Source: Corynebacterium gerontici
GTDB lineage: Bacteria; Actinomycetota; Actinomycetes; Mycobacteriales; Mycobacteriaceae
Assembly: GCF_003813985.1 (NCBI RefSeq)
Contig: NZ_CP033897.1
Location: 992,001 to 1,056,000, forward strand
Reading direction: 5' to 3'
Length of the DNA: 64,000 bases
A program made the position numbers and the translations under genes. The notes beneath the pieces are model-generated. The model had not been told where the DNA came from. It ran no database searches and was given only the letters and a program-made list of their open reading frames with translations. This document shows positions 1 to 8,647 of this stretch, one piece after another (within the stretch, counting starts at the first letter, position 1; each line of letters begins with the position of its first letter).

Positions 1-2
1 TG

Positions 3-443
3 ATCGACGAAGCAATCGAGACCTGCGGTCTCACAACTCATGCGGACACGCCCTGCGGCATGCTCTCCGGCGGTTTGAGAAGGCGTGCGCTCATTGCTCG
101 AGGCTTCGCCCAGGACACGCCGGTGCTGTTCCTGGATGAACCGACTAATCATCTTGATACCTTTCACCAACTGCGTCTGCTCGAGCTGCTGCGGGCTTCT
201 TCCAAAACCGTCATTCTCACGCTGCATGACCTGGACCTTGCCATGGGATACGCCGATCAAGTGGTTGTGCTGGAACACGGTGAGCAAGGAGCCAAACAAC
301 TACTGTGCGCCGAGGCAACAGCAGCCTTTGATGATTCGATTCTCCAGAAAGTCTTCGGTGTCAGAGGGCTGCAGTTGGAGGCGAACAACGGACTGAATCG
401 CGCACATTTACTCATCGAAAGTCTTAGAAAGGACACGATATGA
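3..443 (+). CDS. Iron-siderophore ABC transporter ATP-binding protein (5' truncated)
   Basis: The reading frame is open from the window edge, so only the C-terminal part is present. The visible part has the ABC signature (LSGGLRRRA, near base 63), a Walker B with D-loop (VLFLDEPTNHLD, bases 124-159) and the H-loop histidine in the stretch LTLHDLDLA. This is the FecE/FepC-like cytoplasmic ATPase of metal-chelate importers. The subfamily is inferred mainly from the next gene, a ferric-siderophore-type binding lipoprotein whose ATG overlaps this stop by 4 bp (ATGA), which implies translational coupling. The permeases are presumably upstream of the window. A hemin or cobalamin importer remains possible. 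Confidence 0.85.
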   Translation: MDEAIETCGLTTHADTPCGMLSGGLRRRALIARGFAQDTPVLFLDEPTNHLDTFHQLRLLELLRASSKTVILTLHDLDLAMGYADQVVVLEHGEQGAKQLLCAEATAAFDDSILQKVFGVRGLQLEANNGLNRAHLLIESLRKDTI

Positions 444-1492
444 AACTGATGAAACCCATCGCCGTGACTGGCGCTGTATTGCTATTGGCTGGATGTTCAG
501 CCCAGGATGCTGCCAAGAATGCTCAAGAGCAAGTGCGGGTGGAAAATTGTGGCGAAGAAGTGCAATTTCCCAAAACCGGAAAGATGCTGGTCAACGATGG
601 CAACTTGATCGCCAGTGCTCTCAGCGTTGGCGCAGAAGATCAGATCCAGGCGGTGAGTTCGCTCCAGCGCGATAGCGCCATCCTCTCAGCGAAGTATGGC
701 GAAGATTCGATCGCCAATGTTGAAGAGATCGCCAAAGAATACCCATCTTTGGAGCAAATCATTGCGGAAGATCCGGATATTTACGTTGCTGGCTGGGGCT
801 ATGGGCTTGACGACGCCAAAGGGGTCACTCCCGAAGCTCTCGAAAAACACGGCATTAGCACTTATATTCTCAGCGAAGCATGTCGCCAGGGCGATTCCGC
901 CGCCCGAGGCACCATGGATCCCTGGAAAGCAGTGGAGGCAGACCTCAAGAATCTCGGCGCGATTAGCGGGCATGAACAGCAAAGCCAGAGCGTTGTTGAG
1001 GATCAACAGCGACGCCTCAGTGCCCTTGACGAAGCGCCTAAGCCCAAGCAAACCCCCGTCGCATTCTTGTACGACTCTGGTAGCGACGCGGTCTTTACCT
1101 CAGGCAAGTTTGGTGCACCTCAAGCAATCCTCGAGGCCGCGGGCGCTAAGAATGCCACGGGAGACATCGAGGATACGTGGGTGAGCGTCGGCTGGGAACG
1201 ATTGGCGCAAGCCGCACCGGATGTGTTCGTGTTTGTTGAATACCCAGGCCAGGAACTTGAGCAAAAGATCCAGCAGTTGCAAAACAACCCGGCTACAAGG
1301 GATCTGCCCGCGGTGAAAGAACGACGCTTCATCAACCTCCCGTACGCGATGTGGACCTCGGGGCCGCTCAACATTGATGCCGCAGAGCACGTGAGAAAGG
1401 GGCTTGAACACTTTGGGCTTGTTCCAGCCAGTGGCGTGCAGCCCGCGCTGACGTTGCCTGCTGATACCCCTGGTCTGGATTACTTCCAATAA
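440..1492 (+). CDS. Siderophore-binding lipoprotein (ABC transporter, FecB/FepB-like)
   Basis: This 350-residue substrate-binding protein starts with a short charged and hydrophobic signal sequence ending in the lipobox LLAGC (Cys19), so it should be lipid-anchored outside the membrane. The periplasmic-binding fold of metal-chelate importers is suggested by segments such as VGAEDQIQAV, LEQIIAEDPDIYVAG and the late RRFINLPYAMW region, which are typical of Fe3+-siderophore binding proteins. It overlaps the ATPase gene by 4 bp and ends the operon. A stem-loop follows at 1553. The ligand cannot be determined from sequence. Ferric siderophore is the likeliest and heme less so. Confidence 0.82.
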   Translation: MKLMKPIAVTGAVLLLAGCSAQDAAKNAQEQVRVENCGEEVQFPKTGKMLVNDGNLIASALSVGAEDQIQAVSSLQRDSAILSAKYGEDSIANVEEIAKEYPSLEQIIAEDPDIYVAGWGYGLDDAKGVTPEALEKHGISTYILSEACRQGDSAARGTMDPWKAVEADLKNLGAISGHEQQSQSVVEDQQRRLSALDEAPKPKQTPVAFLYDSGSDAVFTSGKFGAPQAILEAAGAKNATGDIEDTWVSVGWERLAQAAPDVFVFVEYPGQELEQKIQQLQNNPATRDLPAVKERRFINLPYAMWTSGPLNIDAAEHVRKGLEHFGLVPASGVQPALTLPADTPGLDYFQ

Positions 1493-1552
1493 GAGATGTG
1501 ACGCGGGGCGTCGAAAAGCGATCGATCGCAGAAGTTATGAATTTCGCAACAA

Positions 1553-1580
1553 AACGGGCGTATTTTGCCCGTTGTCTCTT
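1553..1580 (+). terminator. Rho-independent terminator after siderophore operon
   Basis: The inverted repeat AACGGGC (1553-1559) / GCCCGTT (1567-1573) with a 7-base loop is followed by a T-rich run. It lies between the lipoprotein gene and pfkA. Confidence 0.65.
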
Positions 1581-1611
1581 TTCCGGACGGGCACAAACAC
1601 AGGTGAGGGTT

Positions 1612-1617
1612 TAGACT
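1612..1617 (+). promoter_or_regulatory. -10 box of pfkA, leaderless arrangement
   Basis: TAGACT ends 7 bases before the pfkA ATG, with no Shine-Dalgarno sequence between. Transcription would start at or next to the A of ATG. Confidence 0.6.
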
Positions 1618-1624
1618 TGTCCCT

Positions 1625-2653
1625 ATGCGAATTGCCACCCTGACTTCCGGCGGCGACTGCCCGGGCCTCAACGCAGTCATCCGCGGCATCGTCCGAACCT
1701 GCTCCGAATATGGCTCCACCGTGGTGGGCTATCAAGACGGCTGGGTCGGTCTTATGGACGACAAGCGCGTGCAGCTCTACGACGATGAAAACATCGATCG
1801 CATTCTGCTGCGCGGCGGCACCATCCTCGGCACCGGCCGCCTGCACCCGGATCGATTCAAAAATGGCCTCGATCAGATCAAAGCGAACCTCGAAGACGCC
1901 GGCATCGATGCGCTGATCCCCATTGGCGGCGAAGGCACGCTCAAAGGTGCCAAATGGCTCTCCGACAATGGCATTCCCGTTGTGGGCGTGCCGAAGACCA
2001 TCGACAACGATGTGAATGGCACCGACTACACCTTCGGCTTCGACACCGCAGTGTCTGTTGCCACCGACGCCATCGACCGCCTGCACACCACCGCAGAGTC
2101 CCACAACCGTGTGATGATCGTGGAAGTGATGGGTCGCCATGTTGGTTGGATCGCGCTGCACGCCGGTATGGCCGGCGGTGCGCACTACACCGTGATTCCC
2201 GAGCAGCCATTCGACATTGCAGAAATTTGTAAGGCAATGGAGCGTCGATTCCAGATGGGCGAGAAGTACGGCATCATCGTGGTTGCCGAGGGTGCGCTTC
2301 CCAAGGAAGGCACGATGGACTTCGAGGCGGGCGGCGTAGACCAGTTCGGCCACCAGACCTTCAACGGCATCGGCCAGGTGATCGGCGACGAAATTAAGAA
2401 GCGTCTCGGCCACGATGTGCGTACCTCGGTACTCGGCCACATCCAACGCGGTGGCACGCCGACGTCCTATGACCGCGTGCTGGCCACTCGCTATGGCGTG
2501 CATGCTGCCCGCGCTTGCCACGATGGTGATTTTGGAAAGGTCGTGGCTCTGCACGGCGAGCATATCGATTTGATTCCACTGGAGGAGGCCGTGGGCACTC
2601 TCAAGACCGTGCCGGAAGGTCGATACCTCACCGCGAAGGCGCTGTTCGGTTAA
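1625..2653 (+). CDS. pfkA: ATP-dependent 6-phosphofructokinase
   Basis: 342 residues, the usual length for an actinobacterial PFK. It phosphorylates fructose-6-phosphate in cytoplasmic glycolysis. The N-terminal nucleotide loop ([15 protein letters not shown]), the GGEGTL segment near residue 103, the catalytic PKTIDND motif and the MGRHVGW substrate-binding segment are all present. Gly in GGEGT favours ATP over pyrophosphate as donor, although PKTIDND (Lys rather than Gly) is the form also seen in PPi enzymes. This mixture is typical of actinobacterial ATP-PFKs. The start is set by the TAGACT box 7 bases upstream. A terminator follows directly, so it is monocistronic. Confidence 0.95.
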   Translation: MRIATLTSGGDCPGLNAVIRGIVRTCSEYGSTVVGYQDGWVGLMDDKRVQLYDDENIDRILLRGGTILGTGRLHPDRFKNGLDQIKANLEDAGIDALIPIGGEGTLKGAKWLSDNGIPVVGVPKTIDNDVNGTDYTFGFDTAVSVATDAIDRLHTTAESHNRVMIVEVMGRHVGWIALHAGMAGGAHYTVIPEQPFDIAEICKAMERRFQMGEKYGIIVVAEGALPKEGTMDFEAGGVDQFGHQTFNGIGQVIGDEIKKRLGHDVRTSVLGHIQRGGTPTSYDRVLATRYGVHAARACHDGDFGKVVALHGEHIDLIPLEEAVGTLKTVPEGRYLTAKALFG

Positions 2654-2670
2654 TCCTTACTTTCAAGCTC

Positions 2671-2695
2671 AAGCCACACTTCGGTGTGGCTTTTT
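2671..2695 (+). terminator. Rho-independent terminator of pfkA
   Basis: AAGCCACAC / GTGTGGCTT with a TTCG tetraloop, followed by T's. It excludes an upstream start for gatB inside this hairpin. Confidence 0.85.
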
Positions 2696-2703
2696 GCATG
2701 CGA

Positions 2704-2709
2704 TAGACT
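2704..2709 (+). promoter_or_regulatory. -10 box of gatB, leaderless arrangement
   Basis: TAGACT lies 7 bases before ATG 2717, the same box and spacing as for pfkA, with no Shine-Dalgarno sequence. Confidence 0.6.
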
Positions 2710-2716
2710 AGCCCGC

Positions 2717-4222
2717 ATGACTGCTGCGATGTATGACCTCATGGATTTCGATGAGGTGCTGGAGAAGTTCGACCCGGTAATGGGCCTTGAAGTGCACGTG
2801 GAGCTCGCCACGGAAACCAAGATGTTCTCTGCGCCCTCTGCTCATTTCGGTGCTGCACCAAACAGCAATGTCGATCCCGTGTCACTGGGCTTGCCCGGAG
2901 CTTTGCCGGTGGTAAACGCCAAGGGAGTGGAATGGGCCATCAAGATCGGCTTGGCGCTGAACTGCCAGATTGCTGAGTCCTCACGTTTTGCCCGCAAGAA
3001 TTACTTCTACCCTGATCAGCCTAAGAATTATCAGATTTCGCAGTACGACGAACCCATTGCCTATGACGGCTACTTGGACGTGGTCCTCGACGACGGCACC
3101 ACATGGCGCGTGGAAATCGAGCGCGCGCACATGGAGGAAGACACGGGCAAGCTCACCCACATCGGCGGAGCAACTGGCCGTATTAGCGGTGCGACGAGTT
3201 CATTGGTGGACTGTAACCGCGCGGGTATTCCGCTCATCGAGATCGTGACCAAGCCCATTGAGGGCGCCGGTGAGCGCGCCCCCGAGGTCGCTCGTGCCTA
3301 CGTTTCCGCATTACGCGATCTCGTGAAGGCCCTGGGTGTGTCCGATGCTCGCATGGATCAGGGGTCGATGCGCGTAGATTCCAACCTTTCACTCCGTCCC
3401 GTGGGCACGACAGAGTTCGGTACCCGCACCGAAACCAAGAACATCAACTCGCTGAAGTCCGTGGAACAAGCGGTGCGTTTTGAAATGCAGCGTCAGGCGC
3501 AAGTGCTTGTCGACGGCGGCGAGATCGTTCAAGAAACCCGCCACTATCAGGAGGCCGATGGTTCTACCTCGAAGGGTCGTCCGAAAGAGACAGCCGAGGA
3601 CTATCGCTACTTCAACGATCCTGATCTGCCTCCGGTGATCGCTCCTCGCGAATGGGTGGAGGAAATTCGTGCAACCTTGCCTGAGTTGCCGTGGGTTCGA
3701 CGCGCTCGTATCCAGGAAGAGTGGGGGTTGAAGGACAAGGAGATGCGTGACTTGGTCAACGCGGGCGCCTTGGAGCTCATCCTCGCCACTGTTGAGGCCG
3801 GTGCTACACCGTCCGAGGCTCGCTCCTGGTGGGTTTCCTACCTGGCGCAAAAGGCGAATGAGCAAGGCGTGGACCTAGAGGCGTTGCCAATCACCCCCGC
3901 GCACGTTGCACGAGTTTCTGAGCTGGTGAAGGAAGGCAAGCTTACCAATAAGCTTGCGCGCCAAGCCGTGGACGGTGTGCTCGCCGGTGAAGGCGACGTA
4001 GATGAAGTTGTGCAGGCGCGGGGCCTCGAGGTGGTTCGTGACGACGGAGCAATCGAAGCCGCAGTCGATGAGGCTTTGGCAGCTAACCCGGACATCGTGG
4101 AGAAATATAAAGCAGGCAACACCAAAGTCACTGGCGCCATCGTCGGCGCTGTGATGAAGGCGACCCGCGGCAAGGCAGACCCTGCCCAGGTGAATAAGCT
4201 GATTGCGCAGAAGTTGGCGTAA
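2717..4222 (+). CDS. gatB: Asp-tRNA(Asn)/Glu-tRNA(Gln) amidotransferase subunit B
   Basis: 501 residues. GatB is the tRNA-binding kinase/transamidase subunit of GatCAB, which converts Glu-tRNA(Gln) to Gln-tRNA(Gln). The family N-terminus is visible ([21 protein letters not shown]), as are [20 protein letters not shown] and RTETKNINS. The C-terminal YqeY-like tail ends VNKLIAQKL. The reading frame extends 11 codons further upstream, but that extension lies in the pfkA terminator, so the ATG at 2717 is used. gatA and gatC are not in the window. The dependency on GatCAB agrees with the gltX/tRNA-Gln/tRNA-Glu cluster at 31.5-33.5 kb. Confidence 0.96.
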   Translation: MTAAMYDLMDFDEVLEKFDPVMGLEVHVELATETKMFSAPSAHFGAAPNSNVDPVSLGLPGALPVVNAKGVEWAIKIGLALNCQIAESSRFARKNYFYPDQPKNYQISQYDEPIAYDGYLDVVLDDGTTWRVEIERAHMEEDTGKLTHIGGATGRISGATSSLVDCNRAGIPLIEIVTKPIEGAGERAPEVARAYVSALRDLVKALGVSDARMDQGSMRVDSNLSLRPVGTTEFGTRTETKNINSLKSVEQAVRFEMQRQAQVLVDGGEIVQETRHYQEADGSTSKGRPKETAEDYRYFNDPDLPPVIAPREWVEEIRATLPELPWVRRARIQEEWGLKDKEMRDLVNAGALELILATVEAGATPSEARSWWVSYLAQKANEQGVDLEALPITPAHVARVSELVKEGKLTNKLARQAVDGVLAGEGDVDEVVQARGLEVVRDDGAIEAAVDEALAANPDIVEKYKAGNTKVTGAIVGAVMKATRGKADPAQVNKLIAQKLA

Positions 4223-4232
4223 GACAGTGATC

Positions 4233-4264
4233 AAGGCCCGCAGCAGAAGCTACGGGTCTTTCTT
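4233..4264 (+). terminator. Terminator of gatB
   Basis: AAGGCCCGCAG / CTACGGGTCTT, with one mismatch and one G-T pair, followed by TCTTGCTTTT. Confidence 0.6.
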
Positions 4265-4357
4265 GCTTTTTGGGGGTACACGGTGAACTGCGCGAAGCGA
4301 AATTCAGGGCTTGCAAGGGTTATGCTTTGTGTAAAGCTTGGTTGCCAAAAATGCGCT

Positions 4358-4382
4358 GTAGACGCAAGAGCCGTAGACGCAA
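4358..4382 (+). repeat. Direct repeat upstream of tetR-type gene
   Basis: GTAGACGCAA occurs at 4358-4367 and again at 4373-4382 (15-bp period), 30 bases ahead of the TetR-family start. It is a possible regulator binding site, although TetR operators are usually inverted repeats. Confidence 0.4.
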
Positions 4383-4411
4383 TAGATGCGGAAAAGAAAG
4401 AGTGAAAAGAT

Positions 4412-5074
4412 ATGCCATTCGATCTGCCCCGGGCATCGTCCGTGTTGCATTTTGATGCACCGAAGCGGAGAAATTCCAGCAACCGCGACGTTGATGCGCT
4501 CATCCTAGACGCTGGGCGCGAGGAATTCATTCGCAAGGGAATACGCGGAACGTCGATGTCTTCTGTTGCCCGGGCAGCGGGAGTGAGTCGACCGACGCTC
4601 TACAGCCGTTACAAGAATATTGATTTGCTCAGCGGTGACGTGCTTAGGAATGAATATGTGACGGTGCTCGAAGCCGCCTTTGAGCAGGTCGACAGCCCCG
4701 AGGCATTCATTGATCAGATCGTGCTGATCGCAGACAAACTGCGACAAAACCAGTTCATCAATTCAGTCGCGCAAAGTGACCCGGACGTCTTGCACCATTT
4801 TCTGTTCGAGCACCTTGTTGGCACTCAGCGTCGTCTGGTGGATTACCTCAAGCGATTGATCGTCGCTGTGCGAGATCAAGCCAATGTGGAGCGCACTGGG
4901 CGCAAGATCCGTGAGGGGGACCCGGAGGTGCTGGCTACTTTCGTGGTAGTGACGGTGCAGTCGGCGATTCTCTCCGCGCCGGCGGTGTCTTATATCGTGA
5001 CCGGGGCCCAAGCCTGGCGCAATGAACTCCACCGCCTGGTGAGCGGGTATTTGCTTGAATGTGATGCGCCTTAG
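4412..5074 (+). CDS. TetR/AcrR-family transcriptional regulator
   Basis: 220 residues. The N-terminal third has the TetR helix-turn-helix (residues about 28-75: ALILDAGREEFIRKGIRGTS, then ARAAGVSRPTLYSRYKN). The rest is the helical ligand-binding domain, with no recognisable subfamily. A GAAAAGA stretch precedes the ATG. The gene is tail-to-tail with lysE (4-bp overlap of stops), which does not by itself imply that it controls lysE, since lysE has its own LysG partner. Target and ligand are unknown. Confidence 0.85.
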   Translation: MPFDLPRASSVLHFDAPKRRNSSNRDVDALILDAGREEFIRKGIRGTSMSSVARAAGVSRPTLYSRYKNIDLLSGDVLRNEYVTVLEAAFEQVDSPEAFIDQIVLIADKLRQNQFINSVAQSDPDVLHHFLFEHLVGTQRRLVDYLKRLIVAVRDQANVERTGRKIREGDPEVLATFVVVTVQSAILSAPAVSYIVTGAQAWRNELHRLVSGYLLECDAP

Positions 5075-5766
5075 AGGTGCATGAGGAGCCTGAAAGCCAG
5101 GAACACCATAATTACACCCACCGCGATGTTGAGCCATCGCCATACGCGCGGCTTGGCCAGGGTCTTGGAGCACTTAACCGACGCCCATCCGATCGTGGGG
5201 AACCATATCGCGCTGGCGATGAGTGCTCCTGCGGTGAACAGCCAGCGGCCTTCTTCGCCGTACTGGTTTGCCATCCCGCCAAGCATGATCACGGTGTCGA
5301 TGTAGGCGGTGGGGTTCAACCACGTCATGCCCAAGATGAGCAGGACGGGCTTGACCCAGGTGCGTTGCTCACATGCGACGGTTTGTGTGCGCGTCGCAAC
5401 TGCGACTGAACCATGTAGCTCTGAGGTTCCTTGTGCGGGGGATTGTGGCACTTGATCTTCGATTACGGTGCTGCTGGTGCTGGTGTCCATACGGCGGGCA
5501 TCTCTGAAGCAGGTAAAGGCGAACCACAGCAGATAGGCTGCGCCAGCGATGCTCAAGATAGTCAGAGCTGTAGGCGCTTTATCAATGATGGCGCCAACGC
5601 CCATTGTCCCGCCAAGAATGAGGAAAATATCGCTGATCAGGCAGGTGAGTACCACCGGTACGATGGCCTGCTTTTTCATCCCGAGTTTAATGATGAGTGC
5701 GTTTTGCGGGCCGATGGCGACGATGAGCGATAGCCCCATCAGTAAGCCTGTGATCACGATTCCCAT
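5071..5766 (-). CDS. lysE: LysE-family basic amino-acid exporter
   Basis: 231 residues, close to the 233 of C. glutamicum LysE, the lysine/arginine exporter. Six hydrophobic segments are visible, with the family motif near the N-terminus (VAIGPQNALIIKLG), a second block MTWLNPTAYIDTVIMLGG and a hydrophilic central loop. The frame is open much further upstream on this strand, but homologous sequence begins at MGIVITGLL and the extension would run into lysG, so the ATG at 5766 is chosen. It is divergent from lysG, the classic lysE-lysG arrangement in which LysG with bound Lys/Arg/His activates lysE. Confidence 0.9.
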   Translation of the reverse strand: MGIVITGLLMGLSLIVAIGPQNALIIKLGMKKQAIVPVVLTCLISDIFLILGGTMGVGAIIDKAPTALTILSIAGAAYLLWFAFTCFRDARRMDTSTSSTVIEDQVPQSPAQGTSELHGSVAVATRTQTVACEQRTWVKPVLLILGMTWLNPTAYIDTVIMLGGMANQYGEEGRWLFTAGALIASAIWFPTIGWASVKCSKTLAKPRVWRWLNIAVGVIMVFLAFRLLMHL

Positions 5767-5823
5767 GGAGCTAGCATGACCCCGCAAGGATCTGAAGTAA
5801 AATGAAAGAATTTGAAGTTGGTG

Positions 5824-5829
5824 TAGCAT
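5824..5829 (+). promoter_or_regulatory. -10 box of lysG, leaderless arrangement
   Basis: TAGCAT ends 6 bases before the lysG ATG. The 69-bp lysE-lysG intergenic region must also hold the lysE promoter and the LysG operator. Confidence 0.5.
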
Positions 5830-5835
5830 AGCTTC

Positions 5836-6711
5836 ATGAACCCCGCTCACCTGGATACATTGCTGGCAATTTTGGACGAAGGCAGCTTCGAAGGCGCCGC
5901 TTTTGCTCTCGGAATTTCGCCTTCGGCGGTGAGCCAAAGGATGAAGGCGTTGGAGCATGCTGCGGGCCGGGTGCTGATTCGGCGCGCGACGCCACCGGAA
6001 CCAACAGAAGCCGGTGAGGTCATCGCACAGATGGCCAGAAAAATGGGGCTGTTGCGCACGGAGGTGGACGCCCAATTGAGTGGGCGTATGGGCGCATTGC
6101 CTTTGGCGGTGTCCGTCAACGCCGACTCGCTTTCGCTTTGGTTTCCTCAGGTGTTGAGTTCGGTGGCCAGTTGGCCTAACGCTACGTTGCACGTTCGGGT
6201 GGAGGACGAAACACATTCAAAGCACCTACTATCTCGTGGCGACGTGATGGGGGCGGTAACCACAGAAGCGCGCCCGGTGGCTGGATGTGAAGTTCGGGAA
6301 CTTGGGGTCATGCGCTACGTGTCAGTAGCCAACCCGCGACTGCTTGATCGCTTTAGCCGAGATGGAGAAGTGGATTGGGAGGCCATGCCAGTACTGCGAT
6401 TCGGCCCCCGAGACCGACTACAAGATCTGGATCTGGAACGCCGGATCGGTTACGTTCCACCCCGTCGCAATGTCTCAGAGATTCCATCAGTTGATGCATT
6501 CTTGGAGGCCACACGTCTTGGTCTGGGGTGGTCACTATTGCCGGAAGCTCAAGCGCAGCCTCTCTTGGCGAGGGGCGAATTGGTGTTGCTGGACGCCGCT
6601 CAGATCGAGGTCGCATTGTACTGGCAGTGCTGGCGTCTTGAATCATCCACGTTGCACCGCCTCAGCCGAGCGGTGCAAGAAGCGGCGAGTGTGCTGCCGC
6701 CGATCCGCTAG
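5836..6711 (+). CDS. lysG: LysR-type activator of the lysE exporter
   Basis: 291 residues. The N-terminal winged helix-turn-helix (residues 3-62: LLAILDEGSFEGAAFALGIS, then SAVSQRMKALE) is the ArgP/LysG type of LysR regulator, followed by a periplasmic-binding-like effector domain. The divergent lysE neighbour and the known C. glutamicum pair make activation of lysE in response to basic amino acids the likely role. The gene ends 4 bp inside the convergent reductase gene. Confidence 0.88.
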   Translation: MNPAHLDTLLAILDEGSFEGAAFALGISPSAVSQRMKALEHAAGRVLIRRATPPEPTEAGEVIAQMARKMGLLRTEVDAQLSGRMGALPLAVSVNADSLSLWFPQVLSSVASWPNATLHVRVEDETHSKHLLSRGDVMGAVTTEARPVAGCEVRELGVMRYVSVANPRLLDRFSRDGEVDWEAMPVLRFGPRDRLQDLDLERRIGYVPPRRNVSEIPSVDAFLEATRLGLGWSLLPEAQAQPLLARGELVLLDAAQIEVALYWQCWRLESSTLHRLSRAVQEAASVLPPIR

Positions 6712-7802
6712 CGGCGATAAAGGTTTTCGAAGAAAGCCTTTTGTTCGGGGAGCAAGTTTTTCACTCGCTCCGCCTCGCGCACCGGTCCGGGAGCGGTGGC
6801 TCCCTCGGCGAAGGGTGCTCCTCCCAGAGCTTCCCGCCCGTGGGTGGTGAGCATGCCCGAGAGATCGGGGCCTTTGGGTACCACGCCGGTGGGATTTACG
6901 TCGGTATGTACTACGTAGTAGTGCTGTTTGATTTCAAGAAAGTCGGTGGTATCGCCGAAGCCGGGAGTCTGGAAGAGGTCGCGAAGATATGCCCACAGCA
7001 CTGGCATCTCGCTCAGCTTGCTGCGATTGCATTTGAAGTGCCCGTGGTATACCGCGTCGAAACGCACGAGGGTGGGGAACAGGTAGACGTCGGCAAGCGT
7101 GATGTGATCACCCATGAGGTAACGCTGATCGCTGAGACGTTCCTCCAGCGTGTCGAGGGCATTCCACAGTCGATCATATGCAGCGTCGTAAGCCTCCTGT
7201 GTGGAGGCGAAGCCGCAGCGGTAGACGCCGTTGTTTACTTCGCTAAAAATATATTTTGTCAGCTTGTCGATGTCCTCCCGCATCGCCTCTGGATACAGGT
7301 CCGGGGCGCCGTCGCGCTCGGCATGCTTCCATTGATCATTGAGGTCAGGTACCAGGGTTGGGAAGTCGTTGCTGATTACGGCTTTCGTTTCGATGTCGAC
7401 GATTGCGGGCACGGTGATGCCGCGAGGGTAATCAGAGAAGCGGTTGAAATAGGCGTCTTGGAGCCGGGGAATCTCGAGGACGGGATCAACACCGCCGGGG
7501 TCAAGGTCGAAGGTCCACGAGCGGCGATCGTGCGTCGGACCTGCTAACCCGAGCGAAATTACGTCTTCGAGGCCTTTGAGCCTGCGTGTAATCACGGCCC
7601 GATGTGCCCAAGGGCAAGCTCTGGCGGCGATGAGGCGATATTTTCCAGGTGTGGCCGGCCAAAGGGTCTGTCCGTTTTTCAATGTAGTTGGCGTTTCGAC
7701 GTCCGAGGTGATGCGGTCATCGATGTAGCGGGTATCGCGGATAAATTCGCCAGTGGTTGATGCGTTTCGGGCGTCTCCCGCCCAATCCTTAGAAGTAGAC
7801 AT
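6708..7802 (-). CDS. Glutathionyl-hydroquinone-reductase-like (Xi-class GST) protein
   Basis: 364 residues. The thioredoxin-fold N-terminal domain has the Xi-class catalytic motif ACPWAHR (Cys about residue 63), and the C-terminal GST all-alpha domain includes RYLMGDHITLADVYLFPTLVRFD. Family members such as E. coli YqjG reduce glutathionyl-hydroquinones. Corynebacteria make mycothiol rather than glutathione, so the thiol partner here is probably mycothiol or another thiol (inference). The start codon lies within a perfect 9-bp inverted repeat (7797-7819), a likely operator. It is tail-to-tail with lysG. Confidence 0.87.
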   Translation of the reverse strand: MSTSKDWAGDARNASTTGEFIRDTRYIDDRITSDVETPTTLKNGQTLWPATPGKYRLIAARACPWAHRAVITRRLKGLEDVISLGLAGPTHDRRSWTFDLDPGGVDPVLEIPRLQDAYFNRFSDYPRGITVPAIVDIETKAVISNDFPTLVPDLNDQWKHAERDGAPDLYPEAMREDIDKLTKYIFSEVNNGVYRCGFASTQEAYDAAYDRLWNALDTLEERLSDQRYLMGDHITLADVYLFPTLVRFDAVYHGHFKCNRSKLSEMPVLWAYLRDLFQTPGFGDTTDFLEIKQHYYVVHTDVNPTGVVPKGPDLSGMLTTHGREALGGAPFAEGATAPGPVREAERVKNLLPEQKAFFENLYRR

Positions 7803-7819
7803 ATCAACAAGATATGTCT
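7797..7819 (-). promoter_or_regulatory. Perfect inverted repeat over start of GST-like gene
   Basis: AGACATATC-AACAA-GATATGTCT: 9-bp perfect arms and a 5-bp spacer, covering the ATG (7802) and the probable -10 (TATCTT on the minus strand, 6 bases before ATG). It looks like a repressor operator. Confidence 0.6.
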
Positions 7820-7893
7820 TTCATGACGTTCGGGTCAAGGTATAGAACAAGTGTTTGTCTATCCTGGAGGGCATTTGTTAGCTTGAAAGCACC

Positions 7894-8577
7894 ATGCGCA
7901 CCTTAAACAAACTTTTCCGACTCCTCGGCGCTGTAGTTGTATTCGCGCTGCTCCTGATTGGTGCCAGCGGCTACCTGCACCAGCCACCGAGTGGTGTGCC
8001 CAACGCACCAGTGACAGATGGCCAACTGGCCGCACTGGAAGTGCGAGACGAGACTGTGGCTGTGCCTCCTTACGATCGCAGTGCTTTCGGTCAAGCTTGG
8101 AGCGACGATGTTGATGTTCCAGGCGGACACAATGGCTGCGATACGCGCAATGACATGTTGCAAAGAGACCTCACCGAAATCACTTTCAAGCCCCGAACGC
8201 GCCGGTGCGTGGTGGAAACCGGAGTACTGCGCGATCCTTATTCGGGCTTAATTCACAGGTTCCAAAAAGGAAACCAGACATCTTCACTGGTGCAGATTGA
8301 CCACGTGGTGGCGCTGGCTGACGCATGGGAATCCGGGGCCTGGGCCTGGGACGAACGTGGCCGGAGAAACTTCGCTAACGATCCGGCAAACCTCCAGGCA
8401 ACCTTGGGCAGTGAGAACCAAAACAAGAAAGCGAAGACCGCCGATGCATGGCTGCCATCGGATCCTGCCTACGCCTGTGAATATGTGCGGCGGCAAGTGG
8501 GGCTCAAGGTGAAGTACCACCTCACCGTGAGTCTGGCGGAACGCGACGCCATGGCACGTGTGCTGCAGCACTGCTAG
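7894..8577 (+). CDS. Secreted HNH endonuclease-family protein (DUF1524)
   Basis: 227 residues. An N-terminal hydrophobic segment (residues about 12-28, VVVFALLLIGASGYL) acts as a signal peptide or anchor. The rest is the DUF1524/GmrSD_C-type HNH fold: QIDHVVALADAW (catalytic His of DHV), FANDPANLQA, SENQNKKAKTADAWLP, and cysteines near CDTRND, RRCVVE and YACEYVRR. Many actinobacteria export such single-domain nuclease-like proteins. The substrate is unknown. No DUF262 partner is adjacent (one lies 10 kb away at 18040). The start is placed before the hydrophobic segment. Confidence 0.85.
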   Translation: MRTLNKLFRLLGAVVVFALLLIGASGYLHQPPSGVPNAPVTDGQLAALEVRDETVAVPPYDRSAFGQAWSDDVDVPGGHNGCDTRNDMLQRDLTEITFKPRTRRCVVETGVLRDPYSGLIHRFQKGNQTSSLVQIDHVVALADAWESGAWAWDERGRRNFANDPANLQATLGSENQNKKAKTADAWLPSDPAYACEYVRRQVGLKVKYHLTVSLAERDAMARVLQHC

Positions 8578-8634
8578 AAAAAAATTCCGCGCATCTCAGG
8601 CGAGTTGAAACCGTGGATAGGAGAGCACTTCACC

Positions 8635-8640
8635 TACGCT
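8635..8640 (+). promoter_or_regulatory. -10 box of DoxX gene, leaderless arrangement
   Basis: TACGCT ends 7 bases before ATG 8648, with no Shine-Dalgarno sequence. Confidence 0.45.
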
Positions 8641-8647
8641 AAACGCT

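Noticed and set aside
1535..2563. 342-residue minus-strand frame over pfkA
   Set aside because: Antisense shadow. It has no ribosome site and runs through the terminator at 1553.
5071..6216. Single 381-residue minus-strand protein
   Set aside because: Only the part from 5766 downwards matches LysE. The extension covers lysG on the other strand and is unrelated in sequence.
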